From positions 1-39,477 of the forward strand of contig NZ_LMVP01000201.1 in assembly GCF_002287235.1 (NCBI RefSeq): a DNA stretch of 39,477 nucleotides. The letters run 5' to 3'. The position numbers and the translations under genes are program-made. Of the stretch, positions 17,100-27,944 are shown piece by piece. This DNA is from Methanosarcina spelaei (GTDB taxonomy: Archaea > Halobacteriota > Methanosarcinia > Methanosarcinales > Methanosarcinaceae). The notes below the pieces were generated by a model. The model was not told the DNA's origin. It made no database searches and saw only the letters and a list, made by a program, of their open reading frames with translations. How positions within the stretch are numbered: position 1 is the first letter of the stretch; every line of letters begins with the position of its first letter.

Positions 17100-18563
17100 A
17101 TGGGACAGTCAGCGGGAATATGGTTACTTATAGCACTGGGTCTGCTCTTCGGCCTGTTTGCAGATTCGGGAGCTGCAGACTCTGTTACCCCGGACAATGG
17201 TGGGGACGTAAATCTTTCGGAACTCAGAGCTTTTGACCTTCTCTGCAAATGCGAAACAGGATGTATAGTTAACACGGTTTCTCTTTCTTCCAGCGGGGGT
17301 TATATTGCAGTTGGGGACTTTAATCATAATGTTTCTCTTTTTAGTTCCGAGGGGAAGGAACTCTGGAATTATACTACTGGAGATATTGTTTACACCGTAT
17401 CAGTCTCTCCAGATGGGTCTCGTGTAGCTGCAGGAAGTAACGATAAGAAAGTATACTTTTTTAACAGGGAAGGAAAATTACTCTGGAGTTACGAAACTGG
17501 GGGCAGCGTGAATTGTGTTGTGGTCTCTTCCGATGGTTCATATGTGGCAGTAGGCAGTGAAGACGGCAAGATTTACTTCTTTAATAACGAAGGCAGGTTA
17601 TTATGGAATTTTGATTCAGAAAATTCCGTCCGCAGTATAGCTCTCTCCATAGATGGCACTTACGTTGCAGCTGGAGGTTCCAGTTATTACATTTACCTCT
17701 TTGATAAAGAAGGAAATAATATCTGGAAACGAAAGACAGGCAGTGTAATTAATTGTGTGTGCATCACTCCACAGGCCAATTATGTGGCTGCCGGAGGTTC
17801 CAATTATAATGTCTATCTCCTTAACCAGAAAGGTGATTTTTCCTGGATACACAATCCTGCTTACTGGATTAGCAGTGTTTCCCTGACAAATAACGGCTCC
17901 TATCTGGCAGCAGGAAGTTTTGATGATAAAATCTACCTGTTTAACGATACAGGTACAAAACTCTGGGACTACAAGGCAAAAGAAGATATTTACAGTGTTG
18001 CAATTTCACCGGATGCATCATTCATTGCAGCAGGAAGCTGGGACGATACGCTTTACGTGCTGGATCTGGATGGGAATGAGTTCTGGAACTACAGTTGCGG
18101 AGGAAATATTAATAGTGTGTCTGTTTCTCTCGATAGCTCAACCCTTGCTGCAGCGAGTGATGACGGAGCAGCGTATCTTTTTGAGCAAAATCTCTCAGTT
18201 TTTGCACGACTCTTTGGAAATGAGTGTTTCCCTTCAGGAGAGGGACTCGGACTGCCTTTAAAAGAAGGAATAGTAGTAACGGGAGGTATTGAAAACGTAG
18301 TTGAGACTGCTTCAGCTTCCTCAGGTGAAGTATCAGATGATATAAAAGGTGAAAACGATCCGGCTATAGGGAGTTCAGCCTCTATAGAGAGTTCATCAAG
18401 GTTTTCGGGACTGCTTAACTTCTTTAAATATCCCATATTTCTTTTACTGGCAGTTTTTATAGTGGCTATCTACCTGAACAATCGAAAATTTAAAAAACGG
18501 GTCGAGAAAGAAGAAGACCTGGAAGACTTTGAGAACCTTGATGATGAAAAAACACAGGCCTGA
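17100..18563 (+). CDS. Membrane-anchored extracellular beta-propeller protein
   Basis: This 487-residue protein has a signal peptide (residues 1-25) and eight tandem repeats of about 41 residues, roughly residues 55-365. Each has the form SVSxDGSYVAAGSxDxKIYLFNxEGxLLW, a WD40/PQQ-like propeller in which the last repeat probably closes with the N-terminal strand. A linker rich in Ser and Glu follows, then one transmembrane segment (about 440-460, PIFLLLAVFIVAIYL) and an acidic Lys/Glu tail of about 25 residues. The propeller should face outside with the tail inside the cell. Such domains bind ligands or other proteins; no catalytic residues are seen. ATG at 17100 has only a weak ribosome binding site. 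Confidence 0.85.
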   Translation: MGQSAGIWLLIALGLLFGLFADSGAADSVTPDNGGDVNLSELRAFDLLCKCETGCIVNTVSLSSSGGYIAVGDFNHNVSLFSSEGKELWNYTTGDIVYTVSVSPDGSRVAAGSNDKKVYFFNREGKLLWSYETGGSVNCVVVSSDGSYVAVGSEDGKIYFFNNEGRLLWNFDSENSVRSIALSIDGTYVAAGGSSYYIYLFDKEGNNIWKRKTGSVINCVCITPQANYVAAGGSNYNVYLLNQKGDFSWIHNPAYWISSVSLTNNGSYLAAGSFDDKIYLFNDTGTKLWDYKAKEDIYSVAISPDASFIAAGSWDDTLYVLDLDGNEFWNYSCGGNINSVSVSLDSSTLAAASDDGAAYLFEQNLSVFARLFGNECFPSGEGLGLPLKEGIVVTGGIENVVETASASSGEVSDDIKGENDPAIGSSASIESSSRFSGLLNFFKYPIFLLLAVFIVAIYLNNRKFKKRVEKEEDLEDFENLDDEKTQA

Positions 18564-18695
18564 AAATCACCACGATATCCAGAAACATGAGATTTCAGAT
18601 ATATGGATATGGAGGCGTAAACTTACAGTTTTGTAATATTTAGAGAAGATTGCCATATTCAGGAACTGATATCATAATAATTTTTCAGTGATAAT

Positions 18696-18888
18696 GACTC
18701 TGTTCCAAAACCCAGTGATTAATCTAAAGTTCAAAATCACTGGGTTTTATAATTGGTCATAATCGACTATATTTCTGGATTGAAGTCTTTAGATGTTGAA
18801 TCTTGATTTTGATGAAAGCCGAACTCTTCTTGCTAATTCAGATTTTCAATCAAGAAATGTAAAAATTATTAGATTTTGAAACAGAATC
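18696..18888 (-). mobile_element. MITE type B, copy 1 (193 bp, reverse)
   Basis: Matches the elements at 26237-26434 and 31552-31748 in the opposite orientation. Ends are GACTCTGTTCCAAAAC and an inverted GATTCTGTTTCAAAAT. The GACTC end carries an internal hairpin (AACCCAGTGATT ... AATCACTGGGTT). No clear target duplication remains here, so it may be the oldest copy. Confidence 0.8.
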
Positions 18889-19024
18889 ATAAAATCTTTT
18901 AAATATAAATATATTATCGTATTTTCCTATGTTAAATTAAACAGAAATATAATTTACTAGTAGAAACATAATTCACTCAGTATGAAACATAATTTATTCA
19001 GCAAAAATATAATTTATTTCAGTC

Positions 19025-19215
19025 GAATACCCCGCTAGCTTGCTGCGGGGATGGAAACTTCCCCGGTAACCGTTGATAATAATAAAATTTCTCAATTCCA
19101 TTTTCGATTACTAACTTCTGCTCACACTAAATTGTTTAGGGTTATTATTTCCTTTAACGGAATTTTGAGCGGTGGCGCGAACATACCCCGTTGCTTGCAG
19201 CGGGGTGCGCCAGCG
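19025..19215. mobile_element. IS200/IS605-like palindromic element (no transposase)
   Basis: Two GC-rich hairpins stand out in AT-rich DNA: CCCCGC...GCGGGG at 19030-19050 with loop TAGCTTGCT, and ACCCCGTTGC/GCAGCGGGGT at 19185-19206. Both contain the CCCCG..GCTTGC..CGGGG design of IS200/IS605 ends. The 130 bp between them has no tnpA or tnpB. I infer a non-autonomous (PATE-type) derivative; they could also be two unrelated remnants. Confidence 0.5.
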
Positions 19216-19377
19216 CAACTTTGATTTATTATAGTGTTTTCTTTTCTACACTCGTATTCTATAGTAATATCATCTACTTGTTATCTCTTTTACTTTTACT
19301 CATGTTACCAAAAATAATCATATTGTAAAAAACACATATTGCTGAATATTTATTAAATATCTAACTTTTAACAGCTT

Positions 19378-20025
19378 TCAGATTTCTTTACTTGCAGCTT
19401 CGGACAAAGTCCTTATGTGGAAGCCCGAACCAAGCTCATCTGCAAGCTTTTTACATTTTTCCAGGTCAATTTCGGGCACATTAACTACTGTAACCCGTGT
19501 ACTGATTCCTGCCTTCCTTGCTTCCTTAACAAAATCAAGTACTGCAGAATAAGCATTTTCATGAGTAGGCCTGCAGAGCTTATTGTATTTTTCTTCGGAC
19601 TCGGCATTCAGGCTCACGGAAATAGAGTCTATTCCTGCGGCTTTCAGTTCTAAGACCACATCTCTTCCCGGATTTATCAGGACTGCCTGTCCGTTGGTAT
19701 CTAGCCTTACTCGAATATTCCGGCTTTTCAGCCAGCGGGTTACTACAAGCATCACGTCGAACCTGAGAGTTGGCTCTCCAAGGCCTGTGAATACGATTTC
19801 TTTGTATTTTGAAAGGTTTAGCTTTTCAAGTGCTTCGATAACTTCCTCTGTTGTCGGTTCTCTTGAAAGCCTCAGGTCATATCCATAAACTCCGTCTGCA
19901 AAATTACGGATGCAAAAGACACAGTCTGAACTGCAGCGGTTTGTAAGGTTAATATATAGATTTTTATGAGCTTCATAGTAAATTGTGTCCATAAAAGCAA
20001 AATTTCTTACATTCCTTATAACCAT
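19378..20025 (-). CDS. Radical SAM protein (TatD-linked type)
   Basis: This 215-residue radical SAM protein has the cluster motif CSSDCVFC (Cx3Cx2C) at about residues 32-39. It then has VFTGLGEPTLR (the GGE-like SAM-binding strand), VRLDTNGQAVL, and ISVSLNAESEEKY with RPTHENAY. This pattern, including LYINLTNRC at the start, fits the family often found fused or adjacent to TatD nuclease. No tatD is seen nearby. Substrate unknown. ATG at 20025 is used; ATG at 19992 (MDTIYY) is an alternative just before the conserved region. Confidence 0.85.
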   Translation of the reverse strand: MVIRNVRNFAFMDTIYYEAHKNLYINLTNRCSSDCVFCIRNFADGVYGYDLRLSREPTTEEVIEALEKLNLSKYKEIVFTGLGEPTLRFDVMLVVTRWLKSRNIRVRLDTNGQAVLINPGRDVVLELKAAGIDSISVSLNAESEEKYNKLCRPTHENAYSAVLDFVKEARKAGISTRVTVVNVPEIDLEKCKKLADELGSGFHIRTLSEAASKEI

Positions 20026-20288
20026 GACGTATTAATTCATTTTTATCCTGGAACTGAAAATAGCCTTATATATATGGATTTCTTATTACTTTACTTCTGC
20101 TTTTGGTTTATGACTCACGTTTTCAAGCAGAAAGTTTATAGGTGATCATGTACTTTTAAGGTTCGATCTGCAGCATTTAGCTAGCAGTATCTATATTTCA
20201 ACTCATTTGCTCTCCGCATTGAAGTCTATATGGTTTTTATTTACTATTTGACTTCAATGTTGACAGATATGTGTTAAAAAACCTATGA

Positions 20289-20696
<408 letters not shown>

Positions 20697-20705
20697 TCCT
20701 GATAA

Positions 20706-21148
<443 letters not shown>

Positions 21149-21192
21149 GAGTAGAATTGCAGTTTATGTGTTCGAATTATTAAGGTGTGCAT

Positions 21193-21642
21193 ATGGAACA
21201 GACATACGTTATGGTAAAGCCTGACGGAGTCCAGCGCGGGCTGGTAGGAGAGATAATTTCCAAAATCGAGAAGCGGGGTCTGAAGCTCGTTGCTCTCAGG
21301 ATGAATGTTATCAGTGAAGCCACTGCAAAAGAGCATTACAGTGAACATGCAGCCAAGCCTTTCTTCCCAGGCCTTGTCGGATTCATTACGTCTGGCCCTT
21401 CAGTTTCAATGGTAGTTGCAGGAAAAGATGCAATTCGGGTTGTGAGGGCTATAAACGGGGCTACAAATCCTGTAGATGCGGCTCCCGGAACAATCCGTGG
21501 GGATTTTGCTCTGGATGTAGGCAGAAATGTAGTTCATGCCTCCGATTCCCCAGAAGCTGCAGCAAGGGAAATTGCAATTCACTTTAAGGACTCCGAAATC
21601 GGGAACTATTCCAGGATCGACGAGGTCTGTCTGTACGAATAA
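21193..21642 (+). CDS. ndk: Nucleoside diphosphate kinase
   Basis: The 149-residue protein has [17 protein letters not shown] at the start and the phosphohistidine motif [10 protein letters not shown] at about residues 113-122, with [18 protein letters not shown] before it. It transfers phosphate from NTPs to NDPs through the histidine. It is full length and intact. AAGGTG is upstream of ATG at 21193. Its place in a translation operon next to infB is a conserved archaeal arrangement, linking GTP supply to initiation. Confidence 0.97.
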   Translation: MEQTYVMVKPDGVQRGLVGEIISKIEKRGLKLVALRMNVISEATAKEHYSEHAAKPFFPGLVGFITSGPSVSMVVAGKDAIRVVRAINGATNPVDAAPGTIRGDFALDVGRNVVHASDSPEAAAREIAIHFKDSEIGNYSRIDEVCLYE

Positions 21643-21723
21643 AGCAGGTATATCAAAGCCTTTTCGTGTTTCTGGAACCTCAGGGCACGATTCCAGGCCT
21701 TTGTTTACCGGTACCTGCAATGT

Positions 21724-21749
21724 GGGTCCGTCAGGGTAAACCCGGACCC
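21724..21749 (+). other. GC-rich hairpin between ndk and infB
   Basis: GGGTCCG (21724-21730) pairs with CGGACCC (21743-21749) over a 12-nt loop. A weaker CTGGAA/TTCCAG hairpin precedes it. It could be an internal attenuator, processing site or chance in a 155-bp gap inside an otherwise tight operon. Confidence 0.35.
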
Positions 21750-21797
21750 TTCTGGACCTGCAGCAAATAAGACGCGGGAATGAGAGAGGTTTTGCAT

Positions 21798-23573
21798 ATG
21801 GCCGACAAGAAAAATTTGAGAACTCCTATAGTCTGCGTGATGGGGCACGTCGACCACGGGAAAACAACTTTACTTGACAAGATCAGGGGTACTGCAATTG
21901 TCAGTGGAGAAGCCGGTGCCATCACCCAGCATATCGGGGCAACTGAAGTCCCAATAGATGTAATTATCGACAAGCTTGGAGACCCAAGGCTTCGGGATAG
22001 GTTCATAGTTCCAGGACTGCTCTTTATTGATACGCCTGGGCATCATGCTTTTACAACTCTCAGGAGCAGGGGAGGCGCTCTTTCCGATCTTGCAATCGTT
22101 GTAGTGGACATAAACGAAGGCTTCAAGCCCCAGACCTACGAAAGTCTGCAGATCTTAAAGCGGTTCAAAACTCCTTTTGTTGTTGTTGCGAATAAGATTG
22201 ACAGGATTAGTGGCTGGGTCTCGCAAAAAGACCTACCTTTTGCGGCTACATTCAAAAAACAGTCCGAAGACGTTCAGGCCCGGCTTGAGACAAAACTCTA
22301 CGAGGTCATCGGCGAGTTATACAACCAGGGCTTTGCAGCTGAAAGGTATGACAGAGTTACAAACTTCCAGAAAACCCTGGGTGTAGTGCCTGTAAGTGCT
22401 GTGACAGGCGAAGGAATCCCTGATGTTCTGATGGTACTTCTTGGTCTGGCTCAGAAATTCCTTGAAGTAAATCTGCAGTACAGTGCCGAAGGTCCCGGAG
22501 TCGGTACTGTCCTTGAGGTTAAGGAAGAAAAAGGCCTTGGTGCGACCCTGGACATTATCCTCTATGACGGCACTTTAAAAAAGGGCGACACAGTTGTTAT
22601 CGGAAGCCTGGGAGAACCAATCCAGACAAAGGTACGTGCTCTCTTAAAGCCCAGGGAGCTTTCTGAGATTCGTTACGAAAGTAAGTTCAAGCAGGTAAAT
22701 AAGGTTACTGCTGCTGTTGGGGTAAAGATTTCGGCTCCTGGTCTCGAAGGTGCGCTTGCAGGATCTCCAATACGGGTTGCTACCGAAGAAACTCTTGACG
22801 AGATTGTAGCTCAGGTAAAATCCGAGATAGATGAGGTCAGAATTGATACGGGTTCGGTCGGGATTATGATCAAAGCCGACACTCTTGGCTCTCTTGAGGC
22901 TCTTGTCCATGAGTTCCAGAAAGATGAGGTGCCTATCAGGAAAGCCGAGGTAGGAGATATCTCACACCGGGACGCAATTGAGGCTTCTACGGTTGAAGAT
23001 CCGCTCTATTCGGTGATCATAGGTTTCAATGTCAAAGTTCACCCTGACGCCAGAGATTTCCTGCAGGAAAGTACTGTGAAGGTATTCACGAGTGACGTGA
23101 TTTACCGCCTGGTTGAAGATTACCAGAAATATGTAAAAGAACAGCAGGAACAGGCTGAAAAGAAGATTTTCGAAACAATAATTCGCCCGGGAAAATTCAA
23201 AATCCTTCCTGGCTGCATATTCCGCCAAAGTAAACCTGCAGTTGTCGGCGTAAGAGTGCTTGGCGGAGTCGTGCGGACAAATGCCGATGTGATGCTTGAT
23301 AACGGAAACGTTGTAGGCAAGATCAAGGGCTTGCAGATCGAAGGAGATAATATTCCATCTGCAGGAGTAGGCAAAGAGGTTGCAATGGCAATTGAAGGTG
23401 CAACCGTAGGCAGGCAGATTAAAGAGGAGGACGTGCTCTATATCAATGTGCCTGAGAGACATGCCAAAATTCTTGAGCACGAGATATATGATTCCCTTTC
23501 AACTGATGAAAAGGAAACTCTTGATATCTTTCTTTCCCTGAAAAGAAAAGATAATCCTTTCTGGGCAAAATAA
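21798..23573 (+). CDS. infB: Translation initiation factor aIF5B (IF-2 type)
   Basis: The 591-residue translational GTPase has G1 GHVDHGKTT, the switch I region with GAITQHIGATEVP, G3 DTPGHHAF, G4 NKID and G5-like SAVTGEG. The C-terminal domains include the aIF5B-type RPGKFKILPGCIFRQSKPA. It promotes subunit joining and initiator tRNA placement. It lacks the long bacterial N-terminal extension, as archaeal members do. ATG at 21798 is preceded by GAGAGAGG; an in-frame ATG at 21780 is unlikely. Downstream is rps6e. Confidence 0.97.
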   Translation: MADKKNLRTPIVCVMGHVDHGKTTLLDKIRGTAIVSGEAGAITQHIGATEVPIDVIIDKLGDPRLRDRFIVPGLLFIDTPGHHAFTTLRSRGGALSDLAIVVVDINEGFKPQTYESLQILKRFKTPFVVVANKIDRISGWVSQKDLPFAATFKKQSEDVQARLETKLYEVIGELYNQGFAAERYDRVTNFQKTLGVVPVSAVTGEGIPDVLMVLLGLAQKFLEVNLQYSAEGPGVGTVLEVKEEKGLGATLDIILYDGTLKKGDTVVIGSLGEPIQTKVRALLKPRELSEIRYESKFKQVNKVTAAVGVKISAPGLEGALAGSPIRVATEETLDEIVAQVKSEIDEVRIDTGSVGIMIKADTLGSLEALVHEFQKDEVPIRKAEVGDISHRDAIEASTVEDPLYSVIIGFNVKVHPDARDFLQESTVKVFTSDVIYRLVEDYQKYVKEQQEQAEKKIFETIIRPGKFKILPGCIFRQSKPAVVGVRVLGGVVRTNADVMLDNGNVVGKIKGLQIEGDNIPSAGVGKEVAMAIEGATVGRQIKEEDVLYINVPERHAKILEHEIYDSLSTDEKETLDIFLSLKRKDNPFWAK

Positions 23574-23721
23574 TGCTTATAAGCGCATAATTATATTCAG
23601 AAATTATATTCAGAATGCACGAAAGATTCAGGTAAAAATTCCGGAAAATCCGAGTAAGGTTCGGATGGAAAGGCAAAGTAAAGAAATTATTTAAAACAAA
23701 TCTTATATTGGAGGATTTCAC

Positions 23722-24141
23722 ATGGCTAATTTCAAAGTTGTAGTTTCTGACCCTAAAGACGGGCGTGCTTACCAGATCGATTTAAAAGACGCTGAAGCAA
23801 ACGCATTAATTGGAAAGTCAATAGGCAACGTTGTTGATGGTTCAATTTTCGGCCTGTCCGGCTACAAAGTCAAGATCACAGGTGGATGCGACGGTAGCGG
23901 TTTTGTTATGAAACCCGACCTCCCAGGTCCCAGAAGGCAGAGAATTCTGATGGCGGTAGGTGTGGGCTATGTCCCTAAACTTCCAGGACAGCGCAGGAGA
24001 AAGATGGTCCGCGGCAAGGAAATCGCCTCTGACATCGTTCAGATCAATGCAAAAGTCGTTGAGTACGGAAGCAAATCCATAAAAGCTCTTCTTGGCCTCG
24101 AAACCGCAGAAGAAGTTCCGGCAGAAACTCCGGCAGAGTAA
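23722..24141 (+). CDS. rps6e: 30S ribosomal protein S6e
   Basis: This 139-residue protein shows the S6e core [55 protein letters not shown] and the basic [11 protein letters not shown]. The C-terminus ends in an acidic/proline run. Archaeal S6e is shorter than the eukaryotic form and lacks its phosphorylation tail. GGAGG lies upstream of ATG at 23722. Last gene of the operon; a GC-rich hairpin follows. Confidence 0.97.
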   Translation: MANFKVVVSDPKDGRAYQIDLKDAEANALIGKSIGNVVDGSIFGLSGYKVKITGGCDGSGFVMKPDLPGPRRQRILMAVGVGYVPKLPGQRRRKMVRGKEIASDIVQINAKVVEYGSKSIKALLGLETAEEVPAETPAE

Positions 24142-24151
24142 TTTTCAAGTT

Positions 24152-24167
24152 CCCGCCTGCGGGCGGG
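24152..24167 (+). terminator. GC hairpin after rps6e
   Basis: CCCGCC (24152-24157) pairs with GGCGGG (24162-24167) over TGCG, 10 bp after the stop, followed by CTTTAAAC and T-rich DNA. It is the only GC-rich hairpin in the area, and probably ends the translation operon. Confidence 0.65.
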
Positions 24168-24516
24168 CTTTAAACACTTTTCGTATTACTTTTTTTGATT
24201 TCGCTGTTTTTTTCTTCTTATAGTATTCTATTGTCATTATTTTCAATAGAGATATTTCTATGCTTAATTTCTCATGATTTGCCTTTTATATACTCTACTT
24301 TTCTATAGAAGAATTATCGATAGTGTGATTAATGCTATGATTGATACTGTGATTTTAAAGATCTTCAGCACATTATTTCTATGTTAGTGTGCCAATTTTT
24401 CTGCAAAATCATAAATCTTAATAAGTTGGCAGTTGGAGAATCCAACACCAGGAGAATTTCATAATATCTCAATAAGTATCTTTATTTCACAAAGCTGTGT
24501 ATTCCGATAACAGAAT
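24168..24516. other. Intergenic region between convergent genes
   Basis: About 350 bp, AT- and T-rich, between the plus-strand translation operon and the minus-strand block. No gene seen; T-runs near 24185-24215 may help termination. Confidence 0.4.
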
Positions 24517-25170
24517 TCAGTTACCCGAATTTTGTTTACGTTGTGACCATTTTATTCCCAAAACCATAAGTACCAGTAGTGCTCCAAGAATTATACTTCC
24601 TTTTAAAATAGGAAGAATCGGATAATCAAGTATGAGGTAACGTACAAAAATGAAAACACATGCGATTACATAGAAAATCAGCAATCTTACAGGATCTTTT
24701 TGACCTGCTTCCGTGCTTTCATCATATATAATCTTTGATAGTACGAACCCCATAAATAATAAAAACAAAATCCAGAATATCTGATTTATGTTGTAAACCA
24801 AGGAAGCGTAGAGGTAAGTGATATACAGTAGTATTATAAGAATCAGAAGACGTAGATTTTTTTTAATAGAGAAAGAGATACTTGTTTCTTCATTTTCATA
24901 AGGCTTTTTAGTTTTTTCTTCATGAGATTCGGATTCAAAAATATGACCTATTATTAAAGAAATTGATGGGTTCAATAATTGTTCTTTTTCTCTATACCAT
25001 ACCAAGAGTGAGAAATGGATTGCTGCAAAAATTAGGGGTAAAATAAAAACAATCTGGGGTTCTACAGAAAGATATCCTTTTTTATATAAATACATAAAAA
25101 AAAGAAGAAAAACGAAATAAACTGCAGTTGAACGCCATAATTCTTGTTTTACGATATTGTCAATCTTCAT
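24517..25170 (-). CDS. Multi-pass membrane protein, unknown family, with decayed paralogues nearby
   Basis: This 217-residue protein has about six hydrophobic segments (two near residues 13-60, four between 105 and 207). A hydrophilic cytoplasm-sized loop (ESESHEEKTKKPYENEE, about residues 79-95) lies after the second. No catalytic motif seen. Two relics of the same gene lie in the window: its C-terminal third at 29041-29216 and the loop region at 38027-38260. Repeated duplication next to an archaeocin-like gene would fit an immunity or export protein, but that is only inference. GGTGGCC lies upstream of ATG at 25170. Confidence 0.7.
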   Translation of the reverse strand: MKIDNIVKQELWRSTAVYFVFLLFFMYLYKKGYLSVEPQIVFILPLIFAAIHFSLLVWYREKEQLLNPSISLIIGHIFESESHEEKTKKPYENEETSISFSIKKNLRLLILIILLYITYLYASLVYNINQIFWILFLLFMGFVLSKIIYDESTEAGQKDPVRLLIFYVIACVFIFVRYLILDYPILPILKGSIILGALLVLMVLGIKWSQRKQNSGN

Positions 25171-25289
25171 GACCTGGCCACCACTGTATTTTTGGGAATT
25201 ACAAACTTGAATTCATTTGCTTCTAAACCTGTAATGATTAAAGTCTCATTCTTTTGATTGAAGTCTTTGACAATAAAACTTTCAAAAAA

Positions 25290-25316
25290 TTTACAAACAC
25301 ATTGTATGTTTGTAAA
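25290..25316. promoter_or_regulatory. Inverted repeat upstream of the membrane protein gene
   Basis: TTTACAAACA pairs with TGTTTGTAAA over a 7-nt loop, 120-146 bp before the minus-strand start at 25170. Could be an operator; AT content makes chance possible. Confidence 0.35.
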
Positions 25317-25869
25317 AAATTAATTAGAAACTTAGCTAGATTAATCAAACGTGGACTACTTATACCTGCACTTCAATACTCAAAAGTTTTTTCTCAATAA
25401 AGGGATTAATAGATTATTTTAAAAATACAGTCTTTTTGATGGTAAGACCGAATTTTACAAGGCACCTAACTTTGCGATCCCGCTTATGATTTCATTTTGA
25501 ACTGTAAGATATAGGATGAAGCCGGGACTACTAAGACAAGTATGAGAGCGTAATGCAAACTGAATTAACGAGATCGGAGAACCACTCTCTTATATCAGAT
25601 ACTTGTTTATTTTTAAATTGCTATATACAGCTATCGGAGGATTAATAGTCTGCAAACAGGAGTAAAGACATAGCAAACTTTAAATTATCTTGTAGTCACC
25701 GACTTTTCCTTTGAAGCATTCAGGATTAAGCAAAATTAACAGCCACTGCTTAACCCTAAAAACACTTTCATTGTCTAAAAATTCATAATCCTTTAAAAGT
25801 TTTATGTGTAATCTCTCAAACAATCAAATAAAAGAAAATATCTACAGATCTGAAATGGGTTAATAAAAA

Positions 25870-25892
25870 ACAGTTAGAGAGATTGGCCGGAA
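25870..25892. repeat. Single arm of the 23-bp palindromic repeat
   Basis: ACAGTTAGAGAGATTGG followed by CCGGAA is identical to the right arm of the palindromes at 32189-32278 and 36824-36913. The left arm is eroded (AATCTCTCAAAC around 25810). Confidence 0.8.
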
Positions 25893-26236
25893 GTTATATC
25901 TAGGGCAATCCAATACAAATTGATTTTTACTCTATTTTTTCGATAGTATATTTATTTTCTTCGGTATTCCATATTACCTGAATTTGGAAAATGTAACTGA
26001 TTACGTAAAAGTTAGTACCAAAAGTGAATACTAAATCTTTCGAATAACAGATACAAATAAATGAAAGTACTATTCACCGTACCTTTTTTTGACTATGTAT
26101 TTTGTTTTTATACTGGAGTTCGGTTGTTCTAAGTTGTTTTTTCAAACCATGCTAACTAAGGTCCTTACAAGAAAGAGTGAGATAAATACTTTATTTTTTT
26201 ACAATTTATGTTTATATATAAATTAGGCATCTAATA

Positions 26237-26434
26237 GACTCTGTTCCAAAATCCAGTGATTTTCGTATTTTTTAATTGAAGACCTGAGTTAGCAAGAAGA
26301 GTCCAGTTATCATCAAAATCAATATTCGACATCTAAAGACTTCAATTTTTAAGTTATGTCACAAGGATTATGACTAATTACAAAACCTAGTGATTTTGAA
26401 CTTTAAATTCATCACTAGGTTTTGGTACTGATTC
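26237..26434 (+). mobile_element. MITE type B, copy 2 (198 bp)
   Basis: Starts GACTCTGTTCCAAAATCC and ends ACTAGGTTTTGGTACTGATTC, its imperfect inverse (last 20 bases: CTAGGTTTTGGTACTGATTC). The 8-bp target duplication ATCTAATA flanks it at 26229-26236 and 26435-26442. It has the same internal structure as the copy inside the archaeocin gene. No coding capacity. Confidence 0.9.
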
Positions 26435-26748
26435 ATCTAATATCATTTTCATCCGTACGAAATTCAATACTAAAAGTAAGGAAAAATAAACGTTTAATTT
26501 CCCAATTGAAGTGCTTAAATCCTTTAAATATCAACTAAACTGTTTAATAAATGTACCTTAATTGAAGAAGGACTGACACTACGTTTAATTGGGCAAATAA
26601 GAATTAATTTCCATTAAAAACTAATCGTTTTTCACGGGTTTACTTAATTTTATACAAATTTGTGAATAGTACCTGCTTCTCAAAATTGATTAATAACTCC
26701 GTACACAACCATTTTTTCTAATTTTTGTTTTCCTGCGGGTCACTAGTT
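26435..26748. other. Intergenic region downstream of the long lipoprotein
   Basis: About 310 bp, AT-rich, after the lipoprotein stop codon. Nothing supported. Confidence 0.35.
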
Positions 26749-27849
26749 TTATTTCTCTTCTAAGATTGATTCAGCGACTTTTAGCATTTCGTCTTTTTCC
26801 AGGGAAGCGCAAAGACTTAGATCAACATCTCCTAACTTCCACGTCAAAAGTTTCGTTTTCCCCATCGAAAGATATTTTCCTTCTATCCCATTAATCTGAA
26901 TATCTTCGCCTTTATCCATAATTGTAGCATCAGATGACTGGTTTTTAGAGACGGTTTCTGCGAGATTTATAACTGCTTTATCTTTTGTGTATGTCAGTTC
27001 GACGGTCTCAGAAATCTGACTTTCAGAAGAGAATTGGCTGTTGTTGTAGATCATTGAACTATTGAATTCATAGCCTTCAGGAAGGTAATCCGGAGTAAGG
27101 ATCTTAAAACTGGCTTTCTTTCTGGCCTCTTCAAGGCTTAATTCTTCAGGAAGCTTAATTTCTCCCATATCTACTATATTTGCGCCTTCAGGGATCTCAA
27201 ACTTGAATTCCGAGTCCGGAATTCCGGTGTTAACTTTCAGGTCTTGAATTTCCAATTTCATGGTTCGATTTCCATCGCCGTTATAAGTTTCATATCTGAG
27301 AGGCATCCATGTTTCCTGATCTACCCAAATTTTTGTCTTGTATATCAGTTCGTAATCCCCATCGTTTTCTTTTGGAGTTGTCTCCAGCAGATAAGTTTTT
27401 CTTCCATCTATATTCTCAACGCTAAGTACTGTTACATTAGTGTCATTAAGAAATTCACTTATAATATTGGTATAGTCATTTTTCGTAAGTTCAGAAGCTC
27501 TGGAAATTTTCATTTTTGTTACCGTATTAGTATCTGGGGTGTAACTCCACAATATTTTCCCATCTGAAACGAATATAGTTTGATTTTCTTTACCGGACTC
27601 TGTTACAATACTTTTAATCATATTAGGTTTTTTGAACATAGTTTTGGATTCTGTCTCCTTGTTTTCCCCTCCAAAGTAAGAGGTCATGTGCATTGTATAT
27701 GAATAATCTCGAGTGTTGTTCTCTTTATCCATCATCTGAGCTGCAATTTGTTCTGCACTCAGGTTTTTTTCCATGCAGCCTGAAGCAAAGAGGGCTACAA
27801 TTATGACAGTCAGTACAAATATTGATCTAAATTTTTTCATTGTTGTCAT
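26749..27849 (-). CDS. Secreted lipoprotein: LolA-like domain plus DUF4367
   Basis: This 366-residue protein has a lipoprotein-type signal (FVLTVIIVALFASGC, lipid-accepting Cys near residue 25). Residues 30-230 form a LolA/MucB-like beta domain with SYTMHMTSYFGG, MFKKPNMIKSI, WSYTPDTNTV, YLLETTP and DQETWMPLRYETY. From about 240 a second region, SFKILTPDYLPEGYEF... to GKTKLLTWKLGDVDLSL, resembles DUF4367. The LolA-like half is closely similar to the 229-residue lipoprotein at 30150-30839, so they are paralogues. ATG at 27849 is chosen because it aligns with the paralogue's start. The fold binds acyl chains or lipopeptides in relatives; role here unknown. Confidence 0.87.
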   Translation of the reverse strand: MTTMKKFRSIFVLTVIIVALFASGCMEKNLSAEQIAAQMMDKENNTRDYSYTMHMTSYFGGENKETESKTMFKKPNMIKSIVTESGKENQTIFVSDGKILWSYTPDTNTVTKMKISRASELTKNDYTNIISEFLNDTNVTVLSVENIDGRKTYLLETTPKENDGDYELIYKTKIWVDQETWMPLRYETYNGDGNRTMKLEIQDLKVNTGIPDSEFKFEIPEGANIVDMGEIKLPEELSLEEARKKASFKILTPDYLPEGYEFNSSMIYNNSQFSSESQISETVELTYTKDKAVINLAETVSKNQSSDATIMDKGEDIQINGIEGKYLSMGKTKLLTWKLGDVDLSLCASLEKDEMLKVAESILEEK

Positions 27850-27944
27850 ATTAATCATCTTTCACAGTTAATTTTTCTATAAATATTGTAAAACCAATAA
27901 TCTTGATGACTTTTGTAATTATCACAAAGCTTTCAAAATTAAGC

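Larger units (their letters stand above)
25171..26236. other. Long intergenic region with degenerate repeats
   Basis: No gene is supported. About 120 bp upstream of the membrane gene is the inverted repeat TTTACAAACA/TGTTTGTAAA (25290-25316). One arm of the 23-bp palindromic repeat found at 32.2 and 36.8 kb lies at 25870-25892, with related sequence upstream (ATCTACAGATCTGAAATG). This is a worn third copy of part of the duplicated leader. Confidence 0.5.

Noticed and set aside
22962-23480. Long minus-strand frame inside infB
   Set aside because: Shadow of the conserved infB coding sequence.
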